Assembly (NCBI GenBank): GCA_964569245.1
Contig: CAZMTK010000003.1
Span: 62,001-126,000 of the forward strand
Length of the DNA stretch: 64,000 nt
Source: JAAYTY01 sp964569245
GTDB taxonomy: Bacteria; Fermentibacterota; Fermentibacteria; Fermentibacterales; Fermentibacteraceae
Direction: 5' to 3'
Positions 8,477-17,712 of the stretch are shown here, in pieces; the stretch's first letter is position 1, and each line of letters opens with the position of its first letter. The notes beneath the pieces are model-generated. The model ran no database searches, was not told the origin of the DNA, and saw only the letters and a program-made list of their open reading frames with translations. The position numbers and the translations under genes were made by a program.

Positions 8477-9138
8477 ATCGCGCCCCTCCTGCAGACGTCG
8501 ACCAGCTCGGAGAGGAATCTGTCTATGTCGCCGGCCAGCGCGTCGATCCTTCCCACGACGAAATTGTGGAAGATGTTGGCGGGGATGGCGGCCAGCAGTC
8601 CCGCAACGGTTGTGGTGAGGGCCACGGAGACTCCTGCTCCCACCACGCTCAGGTCCGCCGTTCCGGTCTCCTTCATGCCTATGAAGCTGGTGAGGATGCC
8701 CCAGACGGTGCCCAGAAGGCCGAGGAGAGGCGAGACGGAAGTGACGGTGGCGAGAAAGCCTATGTTGCGCTCGCGCTCGGAGAGATCCTCCCCGGCCTCG
8801 CGCTCGAGGGCGCTCCTGAGAAGGGAAGCCTCGTCGGAGGAGAGCGGCCCGCTCTGTCCCCGATCGGCCCGCCTCTGCAGGAACCTGCCTGCCTCGGCGT
8901 ACATGCGGGCGAGCGGCCCCTTGTCGCGGGCGTCCCGCCAGAAGTCGCCTCCCGGCGGCTTGCCGGTGGTTCGCAGGGCATCCATGAAAAGGCGCGAGGA
9001 GCTGAGGACCTTCCTGAACTCGCGCAGCTTCGCGAGGGCGACGGCCCACGAGCCGATCGAGAGGAAGAGGATCGCCAGCAGGATGAGAGTAGTTACGAAA
9101 TCGGACTGGCCGACGACCTCGATCACCTTCGATATCAC
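8473..9138 (-). CDS. tolQ: TolQ/ExbB/MotA-family proton channel
   Basis: The channel subunit of the TolQR motor, 221 residues. Three membrane segments are visible: about 12-35, about 118-140 around the conserved ATVTSVSPLLGLLGTVWG, and about 155-190 (GAGVSVALTTTVAGLLAAIPANI). GTG 9138 overlaps the ridA stop (GTGA). It is followed directly by tolR, tolA, tolB, pal and cpoB in canonical order. Confidence 0.94.
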   Translation of the reverse strand: MISKVIEVVGQSDFVTTLILLAILFLSIGSWAVALAKLREFRKVLSSSRLFMDALRTTGKPPGGDFWRDARDKGPLARMYAEAGRFLQRRADRGQSGPLSSDEASLLRSALEREAGEDLSERERNIGFLATVTSVSPLLGLLGTVWGILTSFIGMKETGTADLSVVGAGVSVALTTTVAGLLAAIPANIFHNFVVGRIDALAGDIDRFLSELVDVCRRGAI

Positions 9139-9527
9139 CCGCCACCTCCTCCGCAGAATGCCGTCGCCTGTATCTCCACCCTGGCCCCGAGGGGAAGCGC
9201 CGCCACCTGGAAGGCGGCCCTGGCCGGGAAGGGATCGGTGAAGAACTCGGAATATACCTTGTTCACTGCCGCGAAGTCGCCCATGTCGGCCAGGAGCACG
9301 GTAGTGGTCACGATATCCGACAGGGAGCAGCCGGCCGACGCCAGCACGGCCCTGATGTTGCGCAGCGCCTGGACTGCCTGGGCCTCCGCGCCTTCCTCGA
9401 GCCTGCCCGTGAGAGGATCGATTCCGATCTGGCCCGACAGGAATACCACGTCGCCGGCCCTTACGGCCTGGCTGTAGGGGCCTATCGGACGCGGAGCTTC
9501 ATCCGAGAGAACTGGTTCCGGCTTCAT
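9135..9527 (-). CDS. ridA: RidA family enamine/imine deaminase
   Basis: This small trimeric enzyme hydrolyses reactive 2-aminoacrylate made by PLP enzymes. The 130 residues keep the key positions by comparison with E. coli RidA: the Tyr of IGPYSQ, the Gly of SGQI, the Asn of AVNKVY, the Arg of FPARAAF and the Glu of VEIQ. The Cys107 position is Ala. It is the first gene of the tol operon and couples to tolQ by GTGA. Such co-location with tol genes is unusual and may simply share a promoter. Confidence 0.93.
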   Translation of the reverse strand: MKPEPVLSDEAPRPIGPYSQAVRAGDVVFLSGQIGIDPLTGRLEEGAEAQAVQALRNIRAVLASAGCSLSDIVTTTVLLADMGDFAAVNKVYSEFFTDPFPARAAFQVAALPLGARVEIQATAFCGGGGG

Positions 9528-10044
9528 CAGGCCCCTCCGTGCGTTTCTGCTTCAGGCGTTATACATAACCAAGGAGCGAGTTGTTCCACAAACGGCGCAG
9601 GCCTGTCGCCATGGGAATCCGTTATTCCGCTTCCTATTCTGAATGCGACGGCACGAGCGGCCGCTTCCCGGGAGATTCCCGCGCCGTGCTGATGCGCCTG
9701 CATCCGGAGAGTCGTCGAGTTCTTCTCCGCACGGTACCCGGGCGAACCGGGCCGGTCGGCCATGTCCTCACGGCCTCGGCGGATGCGTCGAGACGGAGCC
9801 GGCGCACCGATGTCCCAGTCGTCCTGCCCGGGGTCCGAGGCTCCGACGGGGCAGGCGGACGAATGCCCGAGGAACCGCGGCCAGCCATGCCGCGAGGCGA
9901 GGCCGTCCAGAAGCGTCAGCCCTCCGATCCGGGTTTGCCGGGAGGCTCGAATGAACAGAGATTAGGACATGCGGTGCACGGGACCCGCTCGCGCGCCTCG
10001 TTTCTCCGGACGCCACCAGCGGCAGCTCGCCCAGGGAGGAGAGG
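9528..10044. other. Intergenic region without a supported gene
   Basis: This 517-bp divergent region lies between ridA (minus) and the DUF3298 lipoprotein (plus). Open frames here are Arg/Pro/Ser-rich with no domain, signal peptide or convincing ribosome site, and look like GC-driven chance frames. The only feature seen is a possible tol-operon promoter at its left end. Confidence 0.6.
9558..9587 (-). promoter_or_regulatory. Possible promoter of the ridA-tol-pal operon
   Basis: On the minus strand TATAAC (9558-9563, five of six consensus bases) is preceded at 18 bp by GGAACA (9582-9587), a poor -35. Predicted leader is about 25 nt. The local AT-rich patch is unusual in this GC-rich DNA. Confidence 0.4.
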
Positions 10045-11118
10045 ATGTCTCGACTGACAGCACCACCGAACAGCGTTCCGCTCCCAGCAGCAGTCCTCAT
10101 GGCGGTTCTCGCTGCATGCGGCGGCGACCGCAGCACCGCCGGCCAGGTCCAGGGTCTCGTCTCTCCGGGGGGAGAATGGATCGCATCGGTGCCGATCGAG
10201 GGCGAGCCCGGAGTCTGGGTCGTCACGATCGAGGACTCGACGGGCGGGACCGTGTTCAGGGACTCGGAGTCCGAGCTCTGCGGCAATCTGAACGTCTACT
10301 GGCTCTGGGATTCGCACGACAGGCTCTGGCTGTGGAACAGCGACGACGGGAGAACCTGGATCTGCTACCGCTTCGGCGGCGAGTGGCGCATCGGACCCTG
10401 GAGGGAGGGATGCCTGGCCGAACTGGCTTTCGGCGATCTGGAGCCTCCTGACGGGCTGGTCCCCGAAAGCCTGCGCCCGGCTGTGGTTCAGTCTCCCGAG
10501 GCCGCGAGCGACGAACTGGTCCTCGCCGATTCGGGGTCTTGGTTCGCCTACAGGGTGACGCTGCCCCCGGTCTGCCTCGAGATCCCGGCTCTGGGCGAGT
10601 CGCTGCGCAGCAGCGCCAGAGAGGATCTCCGCAGGTTCCTCGATCAGGCAGCCGAGTCGCGACAGGCGAGCGGTGTCGGCAGGCCCTCTCCGCCGGGCTT
10701 CCTTCACATCGCCGAATACTCCGAAGAGCCCTCGCCGGCAGGGCTGGTCTGCATCTCGATGGAGGGGTACGAGTTCCTAGGGGGCGCGCACGGCAGCACC
10801 TGGCACAGAGCCTTCATCTACGACCTGGAGGCGGGGGCATTCGTCCTCCCGCTCTCGCTGCTGGGAGATTCAGCGTCCCGCGACCAGTTCAGGACCGCCG
10901 TGACGGACACGCTCGAGCGCAGGCTTGGCGCCGAAACGAGCTGGATAGAGGAGGGCACCGCCCTGGTTCCCGAGAACTACGGCACCCTGCTTCCCCTGCC
11001 CGGCCCGGACGGCGGCATCGAAGGCTTCAGAGTGGTCTTCGATCCCTACCAGGTCGCGCCCTACGCCTGCGGCGCGCAGGAAGTGGTCGTAAGAGACCTC
11101 GGCCCGCAGTCCCGCTGA
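10045..11118 (+). CDS. DUF3298/RsiV-like lipoprotein
   Basis: A 357-residue exported lipoprotein of unknown role. The signal peptide ends in a lipobox LAAC (Cys about 25), directly after a GGGAGGAGAGG ribosome site. The middle part looks like a TolB-type display segment. The C-terminal half (about 160-355) carries the DUF4163/DUF3298 pattern with GGAHGS, YDLEAG and the closing DPYQVAPYACG, as in RsiV and PdaC relatives. RsiV binds lysozyme, but that role is only an analogy. It stands alone on the plus strand and its stop abuts the fabD stop with no gap. Confidence 0.82.
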   Translation: MSRLTAPPNSVPLPAAVLMAVLAACGGDRSTAGQVQGLVSPGGEWIASVPIEGEPGVWVVTIEDSTGGTVFRDSESELCGNLNVYWLWDSHDRLWLWNSDDGRTWICYRFGGEWRIGPWREGCLAELAFGDLEPPDGLVPESLRPAVVQSPEAASDELVLADSGSWFAYRVTLPPVCLEIPALGESLRSSAREDLRRFLDQAAESRQASGVGRPSPPGFLHIAEYSEEPSPAGLVCISMEGYEFLGGAHGSTWHRAFIYDLEAGAFVLPLSLLGDSASRDQFRTAVTDTLERRLGAETSWIEEGTALVPENYGTLLPLPGPDGGIEGFRVVFDPYQVAPYACGAQEVVVRDLGPQSR

Positions 11119-12048
11119 TCAGGCCAGCGCCGCCAGAGAGGCCTCCAGCGCCTCAGCCGAGCCGGTCCCGAGAACCCTGACTCCGCCGTAGCCCTTCAGG
11201 AGCCCCTGGAGAACCGTCCCGGGGCCCACCTCGACGAAGGTATCGAACCCGTCACGCGTCATCCTGTGCATGGTGTCGGCCCATAGGACCGGGGAGGTGA
11301 TCTGGAGGACGAGCAGCTCCCGCACCCGGCGGCCGCTCTCCGCAGGTTCTGCCGTCACGTTTGCGTAGACGGGGATCGCGGGGTCCGAGAAGGACGTCGC
11401 CTCGAACTCCGCGACCAGCCCGGCGGCGGCGTCTCGCATGAGGGGTGAATGCCAGGCGCCGGAGACCTTGAGGGGGACAATGCGCCTGATTCCCGATGCC
11501 CTGGCTATCTCCGCAGCCCTCGCGACGGCGTCCGCGGGACCGGAGAGCACTACCTGGCCCTCGGAGTTGATGTTCGCGATCCCGGCCAGGCCGTCGGGCG
11601 AGGCCTCGGCCGCTATGCGGGCGGCCGTCTCTCTGTCAGTGCCGATCATTGCGATCATTCCGCCGGGGCTGCGGTCGGCGCAGGCCTGCATCAGCTCGCC
11701 CCTGCGGCGAACAAGCCTGAGGGCGTCGGCCTCCGAGACGACTCCGGCAGAGACCAGGGCCGAATACTCTCCGAGGCTGTGCCCCGCGGCTCCGTCCGGC
11801 CTGATGCCCGCCGCGAGCAGCACCCTGAGTGTTGCGAGGCTCACCGCGGTTATCGCCGGCTGGACGTTGTCCGTCCTGGTGAGGAGATCCTCGGGCCCCG
11901 AGTCCATCAGGGCGGTGAGACCGGGCGCTCCGGCCATCCCGTCGACTCGTGAGAGGAGGTCCGAAGCCTCCCGCCTGCTCCACAGGTGCCCGGCCATTCC
12001 CACGCTCTGGGATCCCTGGCCGGGGAAGAGGAACGCCGTCCTTCCCAT
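11119..12048 (-). CDS. fabD: Malonyl-CoA:ACP transacylase
   Basis: This enzyme loads malonate onto acyl carrier protein for fatty-acid synthesis. The 309 residues include FPGQGSQ at the start, the active-site Ser in GHSLGE (about 92), the conserved Arg in RRRGELM, the His in AWHSPLM (about 199) and the oxyanion Gln in NVQPAI. It is the last gene of the long minus-strand run, 46 bp after the spermidine-synthase-like gene, away from other fab genes. Assignment is secure. Confidence 0.96.
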   Translation of the reverse strand: MGRTAFLFPGQGSQSVGMAGHLWSRREASDLLSRVDGMAGAPGLTALMDSGPEDLLTRTDNVQPAITAVSLATLRVLLAAGIRPDGAAGHSLGEYSALVSAGVVSEADALRLVRRRGELMQACADRSPGGMIAMIGTDRETAARIAAEASPDGLAGIANINSEGQVVLSGPADAVARAAEIARASGIRRIVPLKVSGAWHSPLMRDAAAGLVAEFEATSFSDPAIPVYANVTAEPAESGRRVRELLVLQITSPVLWADTMHRMTRDGFDTFVEVGPGTVLQGLLKGYGGVRVLGTGSAEALEASLAALA

Positions 12049-12094
12049 GCCACCTCCGATCGTCAGGCGCCCGGACGCCCGGGCGCGTCGCCTC

Positions 12095-14560
12095 CTATTT
12101 TCGGCCCAGCGTCCTCAGCAGCCTGGCCGGCCTTTCCCAGGACCCGTCGGCAGAGAGGGCTCTGCCTGCCAGAAGGGCAGCCTCGTCATCCATGCCTGCG
12201 GTCATCGCCTGCTCGGCAGCCGTACAAAGATAGAGCGAGAGCCACCTGCGGGAGAGTGGCGTGGCGGGCGCAGCAGCGATCTCCTCGACCGCTCCGGCGG
12301 GATCGCCCGACCAGTAGATAAGCTGTGATCGCCTGAGGGCATCCGAGCCGCCGGACATGGCGAGGAGCGTGGCTGCCCCGGGGGCGATGGTCGCCTGGGG
12401 ATCGGCGGGAACGCGCCTCCTCATGAACTGGCACGGAGCCCTGTCGTCGGTGTTCAGCTCCTGCTGCGGGCGGCCGAATCTCCCGTCCCAGTCGGTCGCG
12501 AGGGGTTCGAGATAGGAGATGTCGGCCGGGGTGAACGCGCACATGGCAAGCATCCGCCGGGCCTCTGGCGTGTCGAACATCATGGCCGCGTCGAGCACCA
12601 GCGGCCCAGCCGAACCCACCAGCACGGCGTGCCTGCCGCCGGCGAGGTGGAGGGCCCTGTGCGGGAAGACGGCCGCCCACGTGGCGAGGATCCTCTCGAG
12701 GTCCTCGACGGGAAGCTGGTGGAGAGGAAGCCACTGGGCGGCTATCCCTCCGTCCGAGAGGTGCCCCAGCAGGTCCTCGTAGAACTCCCTGGTGTAGAGC
12801 ACCCAGCTGTCGGAGGAGCCCGGGTGGGTGGCGTCGCAGATGACCATGTCCCATCTGCTGCCGCTTCCTGCCACGCAGTTCCGCCCGTCGTCCTCCACCA
12901 GGGTGAACCTGGGGTCGAGATCGGGCCTGCCGTTCTCCTCCTCGAAGATCGGCGAGGCCAGCACCACGGCCGGACAGATCTCCGCGCAGACCAGCGTGTC
13001 CACGGGATGGGTCAGCACGGCACCGGCGGTGATCCCTCCTCCGAGCGCCACTACGAGCACGTCCCTGGCGTCGGGGTTGTAGGCCCAAGGAAGGTGCCCC
13101 AGGAGATTGAAGGCCTCCAGCGACGGCTGGTCGACGGGGACCTCCTCGACGCCGTTGATGCGGAGGCTCCTGTAGCCGTCCCATTCCCTGCCGAAGACGG
13201 CTACCGTAGCCGTCCTGTCCTCCCTGAAGAACAGGAGGTCGAGTCCTCCTAACGGGGGGGAAGAGCCCGGAGGGTCCGCGAAGACCGCCAGCAGAACCGC
13301 CGATGCCGGGAGCAGGACTGCTGGGAGCGCCGCGGACCTCCTTCGTGAGGCGGCCGCGGCTGCCAGCGCGACCGCGCCGCCCAGGGCGGCAAGAAGCGCC
13401 GCACCGTCGGTCACTCCCGCCAGGGGGAAGACCAGGCGGGTCGCCAGGAAGGGGCCCAGTCCGGCGCCCAGGGCGTTGGCCATCGACAGGACGCCCACGT
13501 CCGGACCCAGGCTCCCCGGCCTCGTGCCGGCCGCGACCATCAGGGGGAACGTCGCGCCCATGCAGGCGGCGGCGGGCATGATCGAGAAGAGAGCGAGCAA
13601 GTGGTAAGCGGCTGCCGCAGCAGCCCCGCCCAGCCCGATGGCGGAAGGGAGGCCGGGCAGGAAGAGGACGGCCGCCAGCGGCAGCATCCCTGTCAGAGCA
13701 AGGAGCGACTCGGCGGCGGCGAACATTCCCAGCGGCGCTGCCCTGCCGGCGAGCCTCCTCCCGGCGAAGCCGCCGACGCTCATTCCCGCGAGGACTGCGC
13801 TGCCCATGAGGGCGAATGCGTAGGTGCTGTTGCCGAGCAGGAAGGTGAGCTGCCTCGCCCAGACGGCCTCCCATGCGAGGGCGATCGCCCCGCCGGAGGC
13901 GTACAGAACGCACAGCAGAACTCCGGGCGGCCCGCCAGCCGCCTTTCCGGAGGGCATGGCGTCCTCCCGCCCGCGCACGAACACGGAGGACGCGGCCATG
14001 AGCAGCGCCGAGGCCGCGAGCGTGAGGCGGGCTCCCAGCGCCTCCAGGAGGACCAGCCCGGCCGCCAGCCCACCGAACGACGCTCCGGCCGAGTTCCAGG
14101 CATAGAGCCTGGAAATCTCCCTGCCGCCCCCCGAAGGAGCGATGACGGCCGCCAGCACCGGTATCAGGCCTCCCGCCAGGGCCGACGGGGGAATCAGGAG
14201 CGCCGCGGACAGCAGGGCGCGCACGAGCCACTGCGGTAAGGAGCCTGCGATGAGCGAGGGGTAAAGGCCGGACAGCGGGCCGGCGAGCAGCACTGGGAGC
14301 AGGGATGCGGCACCGGAGGCTGCGGCGAGAACTCTCAGGAGAACCGTCGGCCTGGAGGATCTCCCTGCGATCCTGCCGAAGAAGCCGGAGCCCAGCGCCA
14401 GTCCGAGCATCACAGACGAGAGGACCGAGGCGGAGGCGTCCACGCTCCCGCCCACCAGCACGAGCAGAGTGCGCGACCAGGTGACCTCCGCGGACAGCAG
14501 AGCGGCACCTGCGGCGAACGAGAAGGCCGTCAGTCCTGCATGCCTCCCGCCGCGGCTCAC
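12095..14560 (-). CDS. Fused membrane/spermidine synthase-like protein
   Basis: An 821-residue protein with about 14 hydrophobic segments (residues about 5-430), then a Rossmann methyltransferase-fold domain like polyamine aminopropyltransferases (about 450-700), then an Ala-rich tail. The Rossmann part shows VLVVALGGGI, an acidic strand end (CAEICPAV), DMVICDATHP and LYTREFYEDLL. GTG 14560 overlaps the permease stop (GTGA). The family is common in bacteria, but substrates are mostly unknown. The catalytic acidic pairs of true spermidine synthases are not clearly kept. It may modify a lipid-linked or exported substrate. Confidence 0.82.
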   Translation of the reverse strand: MSRGGRHAGLTAFSFAAGAALLSAEVTWSRTLLVLVGGSVDASASVLSSVMLGLALGSGFFGRIAGRSSRPTVLLRVLAAASGAASLLPVLLAGPLSGLYPSLIAGSLPQWLVRALLSAALLIPPSALAGGLIPVLAAVIAPSGGGREISRLYAWNSAGASFGGLAAGLVLLEALGARLTLAASALLMAASSVFVRGREDAMPSGKAAGGPPGVLLCVLYASGGAIALAWEAVWARQLTFLLGNSTYAFALMGSAVLAGMSVGGFAGRRLAGRAAPLGMFAAAESLLALTGMLPLAAVLFLPGLPSAIGLGGAAAAAAYHLLALFSIMPAAACMGATFPLMVAAGTRPGSLGPDVGVLSMANALGAGLGPFLATRLVFPLAGVTDGAALLAALGGAVALAAAAASRRRSAALPAVLLPASAVLLAVFADPPGSSPPLGGLDLLFFREDRTATVAVFGREWDGYRSLRINGVEEVPVDQPSLEAFNLLGHLPWAYNPDARDVLVVALGGGITAGAVLTHPVDTLVCAEICPAVVLASPIFEEENGRPDLDPRFTLVEDDGRNCVAGSGSRWDMVICDATHPGSSDSWVLYTREFYEDLLGHLSDGGIAAQWLPLHQLPVEDLERILATWAAVFPHRALHLAGGRHAVLVGSAGPLVLDAAMMFDTPEARRMLAMCAFTPADISYLEPLATDWDGRFGRPQQELNTDDRAPCQFMRRRVPADPQATIAPGAATLLAMSGGSDALRRSQLIYWSGDPAGAVEEIAAAPATPLSRRWLSLYLCTAAEQAMTAGMDDEAALLAGRALSADGSWERPARLLRTLGRK

Positions 14561-15804
14561 TGGTCGTGCCCCAGGGCTCTCACGGGTTCGAGCCTCGCCG
14601 CCCGGGCTGCGGGGAAGGCCCCGGCGCACACTCCCACCAGAAGGGACATCAGCAGCGCGAGGCCGACACTCCAGGTCTGGAGGCCGGCCGGGACCGGGGT
14701 CACGGTGGAGACCAGCCACGCGAGCAGAGCGCCCAGACCGATCCCGATCGCTCCTCCGGAGAGGGCCAGGATCACCGATTCCGTGAGGAACTGCACAAGT
14801 ATCTGGGAGTTCCTCGCGCCCACGGCCTTCCTCAGGCCTATCTCCCTGGTCCTTTCCGTGACGCTGACCAGCATGATGTTCGCGATCCCCACCGAGCCCA
14901 CCACCAGGGCGATCCCCGAGATGGCGAGCATGGCGGCGTAGATCCCGGAGGAGATCCTGGAGTAGGTCTCCATGAGCTGGTCCGCGGTGACCAGTTCGAA
15001 GTCGTTCTCCTCGTCGATCGCCAGTCCGCGCAGCCTGCGCATCGCGTTCTCCACCTCGGCGACGAACCTCGCCATGTCCGTGCCGGGCCTCGCCTCGACT
15101 GCTATCGAGAGGCTGCGCGAGAGGCTCCTCCAGTCGCTGAAGATGGTATATGGCACCACGACGAACCCGTCCTGGGACTGGCCCATGATCTCCCCGAGGC
15201 TGTCGGTGACTCCTATCACCGTCAGTTCCCTGCCCTCGAAGGTGGCCGTGCGCCCCACCGGATCCAGGCTGCCGAACAGCCTCCCGGCCACTCCGGGGCC
15301 GAGGACGCATACCCTCCTGCGCGAGGCGACCTCGAACGGCGTGAAGAACCTGCCGCTTTCGATGTCCCGATGGCTCACCAGCGGCCAATCCGAGCTGGAC
15401 CCGACGAGATTCACGGCGAAGGCTCTCCCGTCCGGAGCCTCGGCCTGGACGAACCAGTCGGCCATCGGCACCGCGGCGAGCACGTCGGACAGGCCCGCGA
15501 GCCTTTCGGCATCGGACACCCTGAAGTCCTCCCTGCGCCAGTAGCGGCGCATCTCCCCGCCGCCGCCCGCCATTATCACGGGCCTCTTCTGAATGTACAC
15601 GGTTCCGGCGCCGAACCCCCCGAGAGCGTCGGTCACCTGGTCGTTCAGGCCCTGCACCAGGCTTGCGACGCCGGTGACGGTCATGACCCCGATGACGATG
15701 CCGATGGTCGTGAGGAGGCTTCTCATCCTGTTCGCCCAGAGAGCCCGGAGGGCTGCTGCGAGATTCTCCGATGCCAGCCTGAGCGTGCCTCCGAGCCTAC
15801 TCAT
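14557..15804 (-). CDS. MacB-like ABC transporter permease (second copy)
   Basis: A 415-residue FtsX/MacB-type permease. It has an N-terminal membrane helix near 25-45 (RSLLTTIGIVIGVM), a large periplasmic MacB_PCD domain (about 50-270), and three C-terminal helices in the FtsX domain with the signature VTERTREIGLRKAVGA. It overlaps the previous permease by 8 bp and works with the ATPase at 17020-17712. The pair probably forms a heterodimeric mechanotransmission transporter moving lipoproteins, peptides or drugs to TolC. The substrate is unknown. Confidence 0.9.
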   Translation of the reverse strand: MSRLGGTLRLASENLAAALRALWANRMRSLLTTIGIVIGVMTVTGVASLVQGLNDQVTDALGGFGAGTVYIQKRPVIMAGGGGEMRRYWRREDFRVSDAERLAGLSDVLAAVPMADWFVQAEAPDGRAFAVNLVGSSSDWPLVSHRDIESGRFFTPFEVASRRRVCVLGPGVAGRLFGSLDPVGRTATFEGRELTVIGVTDSLGEIMGQSQDGFVVVPYTIFSDWRSLSRSLSIAVEARPGTDMARFVAEVENAMRRLRGLAIDEENDFELVTADQLMETYSRISSGIYAAMLAISGIALVVGSVGIANIMLVSVTERTREIGLRKAVGARNSQILVQFLTESVILALSGGAIGIGLGALLAWLVSTVTPVPAGLQTWSVGLALLMSLLVGVCAGAFPAARAARLEPVRALGHDQ

Positions 15805-17023
15805 ACCGCAGGGCCTCCACGGGATCCATCCTCGCGGCCTTCCAGGCGGGGATCACTCCGAAGACGAGCCCGGTGCCAGCGGAGAACGACACGGCAAGCA
15901 GGGCCGCGAGCGGGCTTACAGCGGCAGGGACCGGGGTGAGGCTGTCGGCTGCTATCGTGAGCGCATAGCCGAGCAGAAGCCCCAGCAGGCCTCCCGCGAG
16001 ACTGATGATCAGAGCCTCGGCGAGAAACTGCCGGACGATGTCGCGCCTCATCGCGCCCATCGCCCTCCTGGTGCCTATCTCGCGGGTCCTCTCCGTCACG
16101 CTCACGAGCATGATGTTCATGATCCCGATCCCGCCGACCAGGAGGGATATCGCCGCTATGCCGATCGTTATCGCCGCAGCGCCCGCCATGATCTGCTGCA
16201 TCGAATCCAGGATGCCCTGCTGGGTCGTGATGTAGAAGTTGTCCGGCGCCTGGAAGGGCACGCCCCTTATCCTCCTCAGCACGAGCCGGGCCTCCTCCCG
16301 GCATTCCTCGAGGCTTACCCCCCGGCGCGGAATGACGGCGATCTCCACCTCGCTCCTGCCGTCGGAAAGCAGCTCGGACCAGGTCGTCCAGGGAACGGCC
16401 ACGAAGTCGTCCAGCCCGTGCCCGAAGATGCTCCCCAGGGGCCTGGCGATGCCTATGACAGTGAAGCGGACGCCGCTCACGGTGACATCGCCCCCGATCA
16501 GCCCGGCAGCGGTGCCCAGGTTGTCCGCCAGGTCGCTCCCCAGGACGCAGACCCTGGCCCTGGCCTCGTACTCCGCATGGGTGAAGAACCGCCCTGTGCC
16601 GACGGCGAAGCCTGCTACCTCGGTCTCCGAGGGGGCCAGGGCCCTTATCCTCGCGGACTCCACGGTGCGGTCTGCGAAGGTGACTCTCCCGCCGGAACCG
16701 GACCTCCAGGCGACGCCGCCGGCCGTCGTCATGAGCCCTTCGAGCTCCATCGCCTGGTCAACTGTCAGCTCGGGCCATCTGCGCGATTCGAGCCATGCAT
16801 CCAGGTCCTCGAATCCGCTCGAGAACCTCGAGATCTCGAACACGCGAGCCCCCAGGACCGTGTCGAACTGGTCGCTTATGTAGTTCCGTATGCCCGTCAC
16901 GAGCCCCACCAGGGAGACGACTGCGGAAACGCCGATGAGCACCCCCAGCGAGGCGAGCGACGTGCGCATCCGGTTCGACCTCATGGCCCACAGCGCCGAA
17001 ACGACCACCTCGGGCGGCCTCAT
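15797..17023 (-). CDS. MacB-like ABC transporter permease (first copy)
   Basis: A 408-residue FtsX/MacB-type permease with the same layout as its downstream neighbour: helix near 18-40 (RMRTSLASLGVLIG), a periplasmic MacB_PCD domain (about 45-265) and C-terminal helices with VTERTREIGTRRAMGA. Its start overlaps the ATPase stop by 4 bp. The two permeases are clearly paralogous but divergent in the periplasmic part, which favours a heterodimer. Local context with an adaptor and TolC argues for export across both membranes. Confidence 0.9.
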   Translation of the reverse strand: MRPPEVVVSALWAMRSNRMRTSLASLGVLIGVSAVVSLVGLVTGIRNYISDQFDTVLGARVFEISRFSSGFEDLDAWLESRRWPELTVDQAMELEGLMTTAGGVAWRSGSGGRVTFADRTVESARIRALAPSETEVAGFAVGTGRFFTHAEYEARARVCVLGSDLADNLGTAAGLIGGDVTVSGVRFTVIGIARPLGSIFGHGLDDFVAVPWTTWSELLSDGRSEVEIAVIPRRGVSLEECREEARLVLRRIRGVPFQAPDNFYITTQQGILDSMQQIMAGAAAITIGIAAISLLVGGIGIMNIMLVSVTERTREIGTRRAMGAMRRDIVRQFLAEALIISLAGGLLGLLLGYALTIAADSLTPVPAAVSPLAALLAVSFSAGTGLVFGVIPAWKAARMDPVEALRYE

Positions 17024-17712
17024 CCTTCGGAGTCGCTCTCTATCCTGCCGTCGCGGATGCGGACGACGCGCCTCGCCGAAGCCGCCACTCCGGCGTCGTG
17101 GGTTACGAGGAGAATGGTGTTGCCGTCGGCGTGTATCCTGCGGAAGAGGTCGAGGATCATCACGCCGGTCCTGCTGTCGAGGTTCCCGGTCGGCTCGTCG
17201 GCGAGCAGCAGCGCCGGGCGGGTGACGAGGGCCCTGGCTATGGCGACCCGCTGACGCTCCCCGCCGGAGAGCTGGTTCGGTCTGTGGCCGGCCCTGTCCG
17301 CGAGGCCGACCTGCTCCAGCATCTCCATCGCCCTCTCGCGCCTGTCGCGTCCCGATACCCGTGCATAGACGAGCGGGAGTTCGACGTTCTCCACTGCCGA
17401 TGCCCTCGGGAGCAGGTTGAAGGTCTGGAAGACGAATCCGATGAACCTGTTCCGGATCAGCGCCAGCTCGGAGTCGTCCATGCTGTCGACCCTGCGGCCC
17501 AGGAGCTCGTAGGAGCCGGCCGTCGGGCGGTCGAGGCAGCCGATTATGCTGAGGAGAGTGCTCTTCCCGGATCCGGACGCGCCCATCATGCAGGTGAACT
17601 CGCCCTGTCCCATCCTGAAGTCGATCCCTGCAATGGCCTCCACGTCCACCTCGCCCATGCGGTAGACCTTGCGGAGCCCCTTCGCATCAACGACGGGACC
17701 TGAAGCCGTCAC
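17020..17712 (-). CDS. ABC transporter ATP-binding protein (LolD/MacB type)
   Basis: The 230-residue ATPase of the MacB-like exporter. Walker A is GASGSGKST (about 42-50), the Q loop lies in FVFQTFNLLP, the signature is LSGGERQRVAIARAL and Walker B is LLADEPTGNLD. The last is the usual LolD/MacB form. Unlike classical MacB, the ATPase is a separate polypeptide from the permeases. Its start overlaps the adaptor gene by 26 bp, so a slightly later start is possible. Confidence 0.94.
   Translation of the reverse strand: MTASGPVVDAKGLRKVYRMGEVDVEAIAGIDFRMGQGEFTCMMGASGSGKSTLLSIIGCLDRPTAGSYELLGRRVDSMDDSELALIRNRFIGFVFQTFNLLPRASAVENVELPLVYARVSGRDRRERAMEMLEQVGLADRAGHRPNQLSGGERQRVAIARALVTRPALLLADEPTGNLDSRTGVMILDLFRRIHADGNTILLVTHDAGVAASARRVVRIRDGRIESDSEG

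Noticed and set aside
9135..9527. Loss of catalytic residues in RidA
   Set aside because: After alignment with E. coli RidA the Tyr, Gly, Asn, Arg and Glu positions are all present; the first impression of a missing Arg came from misplacing it in the VARLP segment.
9581..10057. 158-codon plus-strand frame in the large intergenic region
   Set aside because: Low-complexity Arg/Pro/Ser composition, poor ribosome site and overlap with the lipoprotein start; treated as noncoding.
14561..15388. N-terminal extension of the spermidine-synthase-like frame to 15388
   Set aside because: The extension reads the permease gene in another frame; the GTG at 14560 overlapping the permease stop is the natural start.
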